Below the pieces are notes generated by a model. The model saw only the letters and a program-made list of their open reading frames with translations. It did not search any database and was not told where the DNA came from. Positions 21,801 to 35,000 of a DNA stretch of 58,552 nt are shown in pieces. The position numbers and the translations under genes are program-made. The DNA comes from Ectocarpus siliculosus (taxonomy: Eukaryota; Sar; Phaeophyceae; Ectocarpales; Ectocarpaceae): NCBI GenBank assembly GCA_000310025.1, contig FN649733.1, positions 635,096 through 693,647 on the forward strand, read 5' to 3'. How positions within the stretch are numbered: the stretch's first letter is position 1; the number at the start of each line of letters is the position of its first letter.

Positions 21801-24800
21801 TCCTCCGAGGCCTGTCGTTCGACAAGATTGACTTCGCCACCGCTCATCTCCTCAGCCACTGGGATTCACTCTCTGGGGGAGACGAGGTACGCCACAAGAA
21901 AGGCAGCCTACCTTATAAATCCGAGTAGAAAATAGCATTTTCATACATCGTACGTACAGTTCGCGTGGCGGTAGTAGGGTTTCTGACATGAAGACGGGGG
22001 CGACGTTGAGTCCACGTACAATTTAGTTACAAAAATTTCGGGAGAGGGCTTGTGCGTGATGCGATCAGGGGTGAGCTTTATTTTCAACAGCAATTGACCA
22101 GGTTTGTATGTTTTCATGCCACACATTCGTCTATCATGAAAATAAACATCGCCGGGACAGGTGCGGGGTAGACGACACGACTTGGCACCGAAGAAAGGAG
22201 AGTTTACGCTGGTTTGATACAGCCAGGAGCATGCGGCATTCGCGCATGTTTGTACTTGTCTCACTGTGAAGGGGTGTGCCACTGAATCTCAATGACGTGA
22301 TGTGACTGGTTTGGAAATGGCGCAAATATTCCATCAAACCTGCGTTGAAACTGCCTGAGATTCCGAGCGTCCATTCTCCTCCGGTATGTGGTGCTCCTGC
22401 CACACTCTCATTTTTTTTGCGAAATGCTAAAAGAGGAAACATATGTTTGCTCAAGTATCCCCCTGCGCGCCTGCCTCTACCACTGCTAATCTTTCTCCGG
22501 CATGAACGCCAAAACAATCACTCCCCCCGATCGACTCTCTCTACCTCTGGTAGGATTTCGACCGCACGTGCATGACAGCGGGCGGGATCCGCGTCGGGGT
22601 GTGGGTCAACGTCAGCCTCAAGGGTTTCCGCATGAAGACGGTGGATTTTGCCGCGGCGGGGATGAGCACGGACGTACCGCGACCTCTTTCCGGCGCAAGC
22701 GTGGCCGTTCGGAACATCTTCGTGCCCTACCGCTTCGTGCGCAACCAAGGAAACAACAACGGCAACAGCAACAACGACAGCATCGGAGCCGGCAGGGTTC
22801 CCGGGACAACAGTGGGGGGGGATGACGCAGATGGATCTAATACCAACACCGGTCCGGGGGCTGTGCCGAATGATGGATCAGCGCAAAAGGTGGAAACAGC
22901 ACAACTGCGCACACTCCACCTCTAACGACGCTAATGACAGCTTTCTCTTGACGTGTGTGCGTGCTTCTGCACTACCGGGGAACCCTACTCAGCCAGATAG
23001 GTTTCCAATGCTACAAGAGGGGCCAAGGTTTCTCTCTGATGTCCCTCCCCTCAATCTCATTTGCTCTAGAACGTTGTACGGGCAGGAAAGTTTTCATGAG
23101 AAAAGAAAGACAGGAAAGCGTCGTCAATACTTTGCCCGAGCTTAGGCCATGCACAACGAATCCACGGTACGCCGAGAAACCACTTATCGGCCGTTCATTT
23201 CGTTGCCGTTGGATACCTAGCGCGCTTGTATCACGCCACAAAGTGTATCGTTCGCCCAGTTGCTTCGCTTCTCACCCATTCCCTCTCCGTGCCCCCCCCC
23301 CTCGACAGGCCTACACTACCCACGGTACACAGGACGAGAAGATCGTGCTTGGGGGCACGTTCTTCTTGGAGATCGTAGCCCTTCCACCGGGAATCAAGAA
23401 AATAAAGGTAAGACGGACTCGAGAGGAACCCCCCAAGTTAGTCCCGCCAACGCTTCATTAATATCTGTAAGGCTGTTTTACAAGTGCCCGCCCCTCTGAA
23501 TGCTCTCCCATGAGATCCGAGGTCACGAATCCCCTTCATTCTCGGAAAAGCGGCGATGTTGCACGCAAGCTCACGACGTACAGCCCCTCGACTGATCTCT
23601 TGTGCCTAGGATCGATCGTGTTCCGCTCGCGTTACCACCGAAGGTTCTTTTGGTTTTGAACCGGCGGCAATCAACCCACAGGAGGACCACATCTTGTACT
23701 CTCACACTACATTGCTGGTGATCCCGTACCATGAATATTTTCCTTGGTGCCCGTACCATGAGTTTTTTCTCAATCAGTTCTCCAGTCCCCCATGCAGCAA
23801 CCAAGTGATTGCATTGAGACCTTATAACCCCACCCAATCGTGAACGAGTGTATTTCCATGTTAAATAGGTTCCAACAAACAACCACCTAGTAGCTAGCGA
23901 CTGAAAAGTAACCCGGGCGACCCGTATTCTTGCGGAAAACCGCGTCGTTCTTCAGGGATGGGTGTTTCGCGCGGAGACGGAGCTTTCCAAGGCCGTTGCC
24001 CGGCAGACGTACCCTCTCGAATGGCGGTCAACGCGGCTCTAGCGCCCGCTTTGAGGGTGCAGTTCGAGATTCCGGATGGCGTTATCATCCCAAAGGCTCC
24101 AAAGGTATGACTCGGAGGGTAGGGGGGGGGGGGTGTACTCATAGTCGTGCATGCCGTAGTCGTTTGACCATTGACCTCCCATCCCTACAAAGCCGGGACG
24201 GAGCACGCCGGGTTCTCACCGGACCAGGCTCTCACATCACCAAGCGCGAAGCGCCGTGAGGTATTTGGCGAGTCGCATGAAGGGTGAGCTGCATCCTGCT
24301 AAGGGTGTTCGGCATCTTGTGCTTACTTCCTTGCGTACGGATGACAGCTACGTATGACTTAATTTATTTTCTGGTGCTTTCACTTCCAGAGACAGTTGTA
24401 AGCACTGTGTAACTGCCTCGAGGAAGCTTGACCATTTTAACACAACGTGGTGCGATCATCCCCCGTTGCGCGGAGTGAGGTTTCTCGACCCCGCACAACA
24501 TGATCTACTCGACCACCATTATGGTTACCGCCAAAAAAAAAACGAGGTAAAAAAAAAAAACGGTAACCTGGTTGCCGAGTTCACGAAGTGAATTGGCTTC
24601 TTTTACAACGTCGTTGCCAAGCGACGAAAACCCAACCCCGATGGCAAACACCGAGTGGGCGGCTGGTTTTACAACGTCGTTGCCAAGCGACGAAAACCCA
24701 AACCCCGATGGCAAACACCGGGGGGGGCGGGAGGGTAGGGGGGGGGGGGGNNNNNNNNNNNNNNNNNNNNNNNNNNNNNNNNNNNNNNNNNNNNNNNNNN

Positions 24801-26016
24801 NNNNNNNNNNNNNNNNNNNNNNNNNNNNNNNNNNNNNNNNNNNNNNNNNNGAAGAGTTTTTTTTTTGGGGGGGTGAAAAGGAATGTTTGGGAGGGTAGGG
24901 GGGGGGGGGGTGTTTAGAGAAAAAGTGCGGGGGTCAAGACGTGAGGTTTTGGTGGGGATTGAGGTTGTACGCTGTGACGAAGAAGTGGCCTGCCGCCTCT
25001 AGAGCGTTGGGTTGTCGGGGAAAGAGTGCTCTAGGGTGTGCATGCTCGGAGTAGGCGCCGGGGGTGTTGCTTGAAGTTTGCTGGAGAGCTCGAAGAGAAA
25101 CGCATGTCTCAGGTGAGAAGTCGTTGGTTGGGGTAAGCGCTGGATCGTGTTGTTGGTTTCAAGTATCGACCCTGTTTCAAGGGCGCTCAGCGTAAGGTTT
25201 TGTCTTGAGGCGCAAGTAGCAGGTGATCCCAACAGTGGTAACGTGATCATCGACTGATACAACTGGTGACGAGTTTGGCCACCTTGGAATGACGCGCTAC
25301 TTCCAAGTAGAAGTCACGCATTCTTGCGCTACTTAAAAAGCAATTCCCACCGATGTGCGTGGTTTGCTTGTTCCCAAATATGCCTCACGGCCATCTCAGG
25401 GGCTTTTGATGTTTCTTGGGGTACCCTACGTACACAAGATGACCCCTACATAGACTATTCCAAGATCGATGCCTCCACAGCTGCAGCACGGAAGGTTCAG
25501 TGTCGACAAAGGTGATTGCCTTTATTGGCATCGTATCGTGAGCGGCTTTCCGGAAACCCGAATACACGCTTTACATCGTCCTGTCATGTTTCTCTCTGGG
25601 TTGTGAACTTGGAGTATCGGCAGAGGGGATAGGTGCGGTGGGGGAGGGAGTATGTCTAGGATGAGATAAAATCAGGGTTGACAGGTCAACAAGGTACCCG
25701 TTGGCCGTCTGTCGACAGACATTATCTGGAAACCCCTGTTGAACCAGTGTTGAGTTTTCTCATACCATCACACGCGCAAAAACAACAGCGTGCACACCTC
25801 GAGTTGGACTGAATGCTACGGGGAAAACATCACAAATAATCTCCCAGGTTTTGAAGGCGAACCACGGTATCAACATGTGAATCGTTGTTTTTCGTGTCAA
25901 AGGTGCGGTGCTGGGACCCAGAGCTGTCTAGTTGGACTTCTGAGGGCATCGAAGAGGCTGAGTGGCAGCCGGCCAAGAGAGTGGTGCGGGTTCACACAAC
26001 AAGGTAGGATTACTTG

Positions 26017-26076
<60 letters not shown>

Positions 26077-29000
26077 GGTTGTTGGTTGACAGTGATGATT
26101 TTTCCTGTTCTTTTTGTCGGTGGCAGCGCTCTGGAAGTCGATGTTGTGGATTGTGTTCCCATTGCTTGTGCCCATACAAGTCGTTGTTGTTCCGGTTAAA
26201 AACCACTTTCCCATCATCTGTGCATCACGTTCGTTCCTTACGAATCCATCCGTAGACACAAGTTCCTACCCCAACCACAGGCAAACACAAACATATAGCG
26301 ATCCCTATCTCTTAGTGACGTTACCGATATACTCCCTCTGATTAGCAATATAAGGTCGATAAGGGCCAAAGGCGAAATATCTCGCGACGACGTGCTAAGC
26401 ACGAGGTCAGGAGTTTGATCCCCGCTCAGAAAACCTTTTCTCTCCCGAAAACCACATTTTTTTGTCTTTTTTCGAAAAAAAAAAGGTCTTCCCTGTGTTT
26501 ACGCTCCTCCAAGTGTCAACATTTGGCCACCCTAACGTTCTGCTCCCGTTCAACACCAAAGAACTACCAATGACACTTCAATAAGTGGGTGTACAGGCAG
26601 CTCACATATCCAAAAATCCAAAGAAAAAACAAATCAGAAAAAACACTTTTTTTGGCGCGTACATGTACCAGAGAAATAACGGCGACCTTCTTTCCTTTCT
26701 GACAATTTTCTGTGGAGATCAGCATCGGAATGAGTTTCCTCAGGAGAGGGGATGAAACCTTATAATCCGCTGTTATTATTGTTTTCCGTGACCGCCTATC
26801 CTGTCCGAGCAATACGCAACAAAAATAATGCTGAAAAGATGGACCGAACACCCTAAACTGCAATAATATCGACCTTATATTACTCATCAGAGGGAGTATG
26901 AAATGCAGATCGCTCGGTCGGAGCTTCCCGTGACCTGTGCCAATATTCAGAATAGATTCCACCTTTGGCAGAGCACATCTCCTGAATGTGGAAGTAAAAG
27001 ACACGTAGTGGAGCGTAGCACGACAAAGCCTCCGTTTGGCTCAGAAACAGCTGTCTGTGAAGGGCGTTAGGGTCATTCTCCAGTACGCATTTCGTGCCAT
27101 CGGCGAAAATTGTTTGCCGCGGCGCGATCTGAGATACAACAACGATAACACACAACGGGGAAAATGAAAGTTACGCAGATAAAACGCCAAGGTACATCGC
27201 ACAGGTTGCACGCCCTCTATTCCTGTTGATCAGGCGACTACCGTGCATTTGATCAAACACGACCTCGCCCCAGCCCAATCCCGGGCTGTGCATCCCAACC
27301 CCAACCCCCCTTCGCAAATCAACCTTTTTGTTCTCTTAGGGTGGGCGCAATAGCCGTCGTGCAGGACCGCGCACGTGACCTGTCCTACCTCAGTTGGCGG
27401 CTGACTCCGATATACGACCCCGACCCCTTGAGCGAGGGAGTGGAGGGCATCGACGACGACAACGGCGACGCTATCGATTTATCGGGGAATTCAAGTGCGT
27501 CTTGATCTGTCGGATATGGCTACGGCAAAGAGCTTCATTGAGACCTCGGCGGTAATCGTCGTTTGTGTGTTGCTGTCCATCTCGCGGCAGCTATTTCTGT
27601 CTATCTCGAGTGATGATACGTAACAGGGAAGCAAGTAGGACGGGAATGGGTCCGATCACAGCACCTGATATTGCCGTGAAGAATAACGAGAGCGGTTGAC
27701 CTATATAAAGGAAACGTGGGAACACGCAATACAAAAGTATCTATTCATCAATCCACAGGATGAGTTTCCCTGAGGTGTAGAGGCTTTTTGTCGAGTTGGG
27801 TACCAGCTACCGTAGTTACGGTCAACATGTTCACATAAACAACCTCTGGGTGACTACTCCTGGCTTAGCCTTTCTACGACTCGATTTCTGCAATCGCACC
27901 CTCGCTCACCACACGACATCTCCGGCCCCGGCCTTCCACCCGATTTCTCCGAAAAAGCGAGAAAAACTCACACGGGAACCAATCCCTCCGTCGGCGCTCG
28001 TTATTTGACCTTGTAGCCTTAAACTTCCTGCCCCCTTGCCCCCGTCGACCCATCGAGGGCTAACGCAGATGTTTGTGTCTAGTACAACAGTGGACCACAA
28101 GCAGTAAATATACGCGCATCAAACCTACGGGATTCTACCGAAGGATAACAAGTAAGCCTTAGGTTCCTCTCATATTGAATCCCCCATCTCCCCCTACCGT
28201 GCGCCCAACAAAACCACGAAACTACACCCCGCCCCCCATCACAAAGCTCCTGAAGCAGAGCTCCAGCTGGAGACCCCTCGCTTCGTCATTCGGCTGAGGA
28301 TACGCGGAACCAAGTGCCGGCTCTTGGGACCGGATCTGCCGGAACTCAGAGGCCTCCTCAACGCGCCAAGCATGGGTGCAGGCCGCTTGATCATGGAGCT
28401 CGAACGTGCAGGCAAGAAGAAGAAGGCGTTTCCAGAAGAGAGCGATGTGTGTCGGGAAGTGGGCTATTTCGTTCTTCTTGTGCAATACGCATATATATAT
28501 ATATACCAGTGAATGCCTGTTTCAGCTGGTGCTGACGTACCGTGTAGATTGTAGAATATCCTTCCACACCCACACCATTTTCCCTTGCCTTTTTGTTGGG
28601 GCATAATTTTAAGGTCCCCACATGCCATACCCCCCTCGAGTGTTGCTGTCCCAAGGGCCCACGGGCTTGGGTCGTCACGCGAGTCCCCGAAACCCGACGA
28701 TCGTGACCACGTACTGTAGTTTGGCCTTCGACCACCATGACTAAGAGGTATCCTCCCTCCTCTTTAGCCTGTTCTCAGTTTCGGCGGAGAATTGCCGCCG
28801 CGTGTAGATACTTCGTGAAGGAACAAACCCGCCAACCCTAACCGCGCACTTCACTAGAATGTCACCGATATACCGACAGGCATCTGCTTGTCTCCGCGCG
28901 ACGAGGACGCGGCTAGGGCAGTATCTTTCGTTGGCGACAACGCCAGCAACGGTGGTAGCGATAGCGGCGGCAACGCCCACGGTGGGGAGATGAGGCAGTC

Positions 29001-32000
29001 CGGGGACGACCCCGACAACGAGAGCAATAACTCCAGAAAGGGCGTTACTGTTAAAGACAGGTAAATACCTCACGAAACAACAGAATTGAAAGAGACGCCT
29101 TTGTTTCAAGGGTAGTTTGTATCTTCTCCGTCGCGCGCAGATGGCACTGATGCTAAGAAGCGATGTGACGAAGGGGACTGACACAGGGGGAAAGATTTGG
29201 GCACGACGTGGTTCGTTCGCAAGATAGAACCGAGGCGTGGGGAAGCGTAAGGTGCATCCGTCGCAGCGGGTTGGATTGCTCTCTACGTCCTTGCGACATG
29301 GGCATGTGTTCGCCTCTATCTTCTTCTTCCTCCACACCAGTGCTCGTATAGACTATGCCTTCCTTCTTGCTGGGTGTCCATTTAAAAGTTTCAGTCTCAG
29401 GCTCTTCGCAGTAAGATCGTACCACTCCATTAGCGGCTTCCAGTATGGGTCCAAGTGATCATCACCATCCACCGTTCTTCTCGTCGCTATCCTCTTAGAC
29501 TATCTGTCTATCGCCACGTCTTTCTTCCATTTCTATGTAATTTTGTCCGTGTCTAGCATACCTCTGTGGCTTCCTGCAATCTCCTTCCCCATTCTTCCTT
29601 TTTTCGGCATCTCATCACTCGTTGCTATTGTTGGCAGCCGCCTATCTGCACTTGGCCTGCGTGGTGTTGCCCTTTCAGCTCCCTCGAGTATCTGCTTCCT
29701 TTTAAGACAACACAGTTCCCGCTTCTGCCTCGAGGAACAATCCTAGTCGTCGTCGTGGTACGCCCTAGCACTTTCTCAGCTGCCGTCATCTGTGCTTCTT
29801 TCCAGAGTGTTGACGAACTCCGCGTTTCGTTGGCATCATCCACGTCCTGTACTCTCTAGCTTTGGTGCAATCACCTGTAAAGACCACGTGATTTGTATGG
29901 CCGACCTGTTGCCGAGGCGGTGTACCGTTTCTCCTAACGTGCGGCCACGGTGGTAGTGTTCACCAAAGAGCGGGGAAGGGGGGGGAGAACATTCAAGAGA
30001 TCGAGAAACACTCTATGTAGCAACCCCCCCCACCCCCGCCCCCACGCGGAGATTAATTGGAGACACGCGCTGAAAGATGAAACATTCCCGTGTCATTGCA
30101 CGGAGGCGTCTGTCCAAGAAGGTGCTACCCCCAACGCTCCCGCCCCCACCCCTCCTGCCTCGCTTGGACCATTCCCATCCCCGCGATCCGCCTGCTTCGG
30201 ATCGGCCAGAGTTCTAGAGGAGACTCTGTGCAGAGAAGTTGCGAGCGTGGCGGCCGCGTTCGAGATCAAGAGCTCCCGCTGGAACGGGACCGTCGGCGAC
30301 GGTCGGGCGGTTTTCGAAGTACGATTTTGTTTCAATTTTGGTGCACAATGAGGCGATTTTGTGCCCCCAAGACTTGACCCTACTTCCTTGTTATACAGAC
30401 TGCAGCAGCGGCGGTCTGTGTCTAAACCGAAGTAGCAGTGAGTACCAGCGTTGATACGAAAGGGGTGAGGCACAGCGATGGTACTTACCATCCCCGCCCC
30501 GCTGCCTCATGACGTATCCATGACACGCGATAAACAGCATAGCAGGGCTACTATGTATGCATATCTCATTAGAACCTTACTTTGTCCCACGATGATGTTG
30601 TCGTGTTTTACGACATCTCGTACCTTACTGTAGGAATAAAATATTCCCCCCCCCCCTCAAGGGGAAAATGTGGAGAGTGCTGAAGAAGATGACAGAGTGT
30701 ACGAAAAGCGCGGTCATGCTAGACGGAGAACTTTCTATATTCTTCGACATTGAGCAAGGGGTCCCACAAGGTTGCACGCTGTCCCCAACATTGTTTCAGG
30801 TGTTCATCAACGATCTGTTGGAAGTCGTAGAGGCAGTCCGGAAGGGAGTAAAAGTAGGGGACACGGAAACTTCGGTGTCAGGAATGCTGTTTGCGGATGA
30901 TTTTGTTGGTATGTCGGACACCCCTGAGGGACTGCAACTGCAAATTGACGCGGCGAAGAAGTTTACTGATAAGTGGAGATTGTCTGCCAACGTTACGAAG
31001 AGTGCCGTCATGGTATGCAACGAGGGCAGGGAGGAACCAGTAGAACATAGATGGAAGTGGGGGATCGAGGAGATTGCAGTAGTGGACCAGTACACATACC
31101 TCGGAGTAGAGATCGCAAAAGATTGCTCGTGGAATACACACATGTCCAAGGTAGCGGAAAAGGGCAAAGCACGAGCAGGGAAGCTGCACCCAATACTCGC
31201 AAACCGGCACCTTGATACACGCACCAAATTGACGGTTTTGAAGAGCGTAATCGTACCGCCGCTAGAGTACGCCGGAGAAGTATGGGAAGGAAATAAGAAG
31301 GTAGTGAAAGAACTCGAGGCGGCGCAGATGAAAGCAGCGAAAATCATCCTAGGATGCTCCAAGCGCACAAGTAATGCAGCAGTCAGGGCAGAATTGGGGA
31401 TCCAATCCCTACGGTCGGGAAGAGACGTAAGGAAGCTGACATGGCAGTATCGCATGTGCGGGATGGGAGAGGAGAGATTGCCGAGAATAGTATGGGAGGC
31501 GAAGTGGGCAAACAAAAAGAGGGGTAGACAACCCACGGAATGGGTCAGGGTTGTAGAGGACGTATGGAAGGGATTGGACATCGACGAAGATGAAACGCTT
31601 GAAACGGAGGGTCTACAGGGGTTCAAGAAGAAGATATCTGTTGCTTGTGCCGACAGAGAAGAACAGAATCTAAGGAAAGAATCCAAGGATAAGGAGGGTC
31701 TAGAAGTGTACGGAATGTTGAAAGAAGGAATAGGGTTCAAGGATTACCTACATGGACCAATGGATGCAGGGACAAAGCTTAAGGTCAAATTCAGGACCGG
31801 GGACATAGGCCTTCGCGAACGTAGACGAAGACATAGGACGGTAGACGACGAAGACGACAAGTTCAAATGTGATTGCGGCTTCGAATGCGAAGACAGTGTT
31901 CATGTAGTCGCGGAATGTCCGTGGTACGAAAAGGAGAGGGAAGTGTACATGACTGAGCTGGGAAAATACAAGGGACGTACAGGGAGATGTTTGAGGCATG

Positions 32001-35000
32001 GAATAGGGAGGAGAGGACGGTAGCGGTACTAGGGAGTAGAAAGTGGTTTGAAAAGGCGGGAAGGGACATCGTTAGGATAGACAAACTAGGAAAGACATTT
32101 TTTGAGCCACCTTTGGCAAAGTAGGAAGGAACGATTGGCCATCGGTGATCGGTCCTGTGGGAACAATGCTCCGTCCTCTCGAGGGCGCGTGGTCAATGGT
32201 CTAACCGCTAAGGCATGCAAAACATAAGAGTACGCCCCCCTCCCCCCCCCCCCCACGACCTAGGAGACAACTGACTGGTGTGCCTGCCTGAAGTGTCCTC
32301 TTTTTCTTTCTGGTATGCTGCCATCTCTTGCTATCTGTTTTGTTCCTCTGCCCTACTGTTGTCAGAGGCGTTCTGGTTTCGAAAGCTCTCATGAGATGCC
32401 CGCCGTTTCCGATTTCAGCGTTCTCTTATCCAAAGCACGCAGGCAAGGCTCTAAGCAACGCCAGTAGAAATTAACACCGAAGAGAGCAGAATCATGTGCG
32501 CAAAAGAGAGCAGGGTTACTTTTCGTCAACGTTGTTGTTGCGATTTTCTCCTATTGCCTTCGTCGCGTCTTGCAGAGTCCTGACCCACGTACGCGCCGAC
32601 TCTTGAACATTATCGCAATTTGGCGGTGCCGGCGGTACTGATTTTTCGGCAGGTTCGGGAGACGGGGGCGTTCACAGGAGGGGATGGAGACTCCATCGAC
32701 TTCAAGACAACCATCATGGAGCTTGACGAGGTACAGTAGGTGTAGAGAATCGGGCAATGGACAACAACAACAGTGTTAAAAGGGGCCGAGCATATATAAA
32801 TTCGTTCGTCTTGTAATTCTGTTTCGTTTGCTGACACGTGCTCTCGCTGTTCTAGAGATCTATCTGTGGTGCATTTCTTCCGAGTAAACTACGCAGCCGA
32901 TTCCGAAGTACTTGCTGTGATGGGTTCCGAACAATAGGATAGACAAGGGAAATGGGTGCCAAGTTGTTTGGATACTACCAGTAGCAGCCAAGGGTCAACT
33001 TGACCGCTCGATTGAGTTCTTGCATGTAACGACCACCGGGGATGATGCACGCATGTATCTTTGTCGACCAGGCATTAGGTAGGCAGACTGTGCAGTAAAC
33101 GACACAGTGCAGCCCGTCCATTCTGTTCAATGAAGCACATGTGCACGGCACAAGTGCTGTGTCTACGCGATCGGATGGGTAAGTGAATCCCAGTAGATGT
33201 CCCAAGTCCCAATCTCAATCAATTGATTTCACATACAATTTGTTTTGGTATCACGTTATATTAGCATTACTTCTTTAGTGCCATTGTTTCCAGTCGGTCT
33301 ATGTCATAACCCTGTTTGCAAGAGCGTTATTGCCTACTACTGTAGTTGCAGAGATGTCTCTGAACCCATCGGCTGTGTTTCGCAGGTGTCAGACTCGGCT
33401 CACGACGCCCCCGACGTCGGCCTGGCCCCGTGTCCGGTGAAATGCGCCCTCATCAACGGTGGCGCGGACGGAGGAAGCGGTGCGTGTGACGAGTGTATCG
33501 CGTCTTGTTGTGATTTGGGGGAAAAATTGTCTTATCTGAATGCCTATGTTGTTGGTGTTTCGTGCCACAAGTTGCGCTCCGTGTCATATGTTTTATCGAG
33601 AGGAAGTCTAACTGCTACAGGTACACGTCGGACTTATTGCTGTTTTTGGTATAGAGATGGTCACGACATCCAACGGTAACTCGTGCCAACACATCCCGTA
33701 GATGATCTCCGGTCGGTTGAGTCTCCCGTCAGTGTTTTTTCACCGTCAGTGATATTGAATATACCTAGCTACAGTCGTTGAGGTTGTACCCATTCTACGG
33801 TAATGTTTACCCGCACTTACTATGGCTTAGCATCCAACCACACTATTGTAATGTATCCAATTGGTCAACAGAGCGGAGTGGCGGCAAAGCCTAGTAGTGC
33901 ACCGCGCGTACTGGCTTCAATAACCGACAACTATTTCTTCCTGCCTAGCCAGCAACCCTGTCAAGCCCAAAACTTGGATCCGCTCTCCCCTTTTGCTACC
34001 CGTCCCACATGTGTTCGATGGTGGATCATTGCATAGGCGCAAGTGTCGGCCACGGGGGTGGGAAATCGGAGCTGGACACCACTCGCCTCCCGGCAGAAGA
34101 GACTCACGCGTGAGTGTCTGTCTGTCTATGTAACTGGCAGTGTAGATTGTTTCGCTGCTTGGACGACCGTTAGAACGCTATGCAAGGCGGATGTATGCGT
34201 GACGGTACCAGACACGCACGCGCGAGTGTTGGGATGCTTGTCGATTAAGAAGAGCAGGACAGCGGCGCAAAATGCACTCACCATCAGTCAGAAGTGATCA
34301 ATATTTCCCTCAGCGACATCGACATGGAGATGGTATTTCGTTAGCTTTCCTCTTCATGACCGACCGACCGTCGTCTCAATCACGTTTCTAGCGTTCTAAT
34401 TGTTTGCCTGCTTGGAAAAGAGGTGTCCGTTACGGGGCGTTCGTGACTCCACGCCCCCCCTACCTACCGTACGGCGGAAGACAACAAAAGCGCCCGAAAA
34501 TGGGTTCTACTGCAGTGCGTCATTGAGAGTTGGGAGCTGATGGTGCTTTGTCTCGAAGAGGGAATGACAGTAGTCTTTGCAGAAGTACGTGTCCCACTGT
34601 CAAAGACCATGACCTCCCTCCGTCCCCCCGCCCCCACCGCCGTGGGGCGAAAGGTATTTGGTTGGAGTTCAAACGAAACGAGAGCGCAAGGTGCCCGTTA
34701 CACCATTGATTCCGGTCGAGGGTGCCTTCCCGGTACGCGATAGCCACAAGGAAACAACACCACGCAAACGAACTAGGGAGCTCCCGCCGCCGCAAACGAA
34801 GATGGCAGGGCAGAAAACGTCTTTTGGGCGTTAATCTCACCACCAATTGTGTTGCCTGTGTTTGCACGGCACAAACCTCCATAATAGGTACTTGCTCAAG
34901 TGCTTGTCGATGACGAGCTGCGCGGAGGCGACGGAGCGGGCGCAACAGTCCTGCTGCCGTTTCCGAAAGGCCGTCGAACAGGTGTGTGTGTGTGTGCGCA

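Noticed and set aside
24600-24720. GTTGCCAAGCGAC matches the RFX X-box consensus
   Set aside because: It lies inside the transposable element in both tandem pieces and again in copy B, not in a promoter. RFX factors are not expected outside opisthokonts and relatives.
26340-26440. Possible tRNA gene
   Set aside because: The T-arm resembles a tRNA, but the anticodon stem does not pair properly and no acceptor stem closes. It is more likely a relic within the MITE.
30796-31740. 314-codon minus-strand open frame
   Set aside because: Antisense shadow of the LINE reverse transcriptase.
32190-32235. tRNA-like A-box in the LINE tail (GTGGTCAATGGTCTAACCG)
   Set aside because: No matching B-box or cloverleaf; the sequence is explained as the conserved 3' tail of the element.
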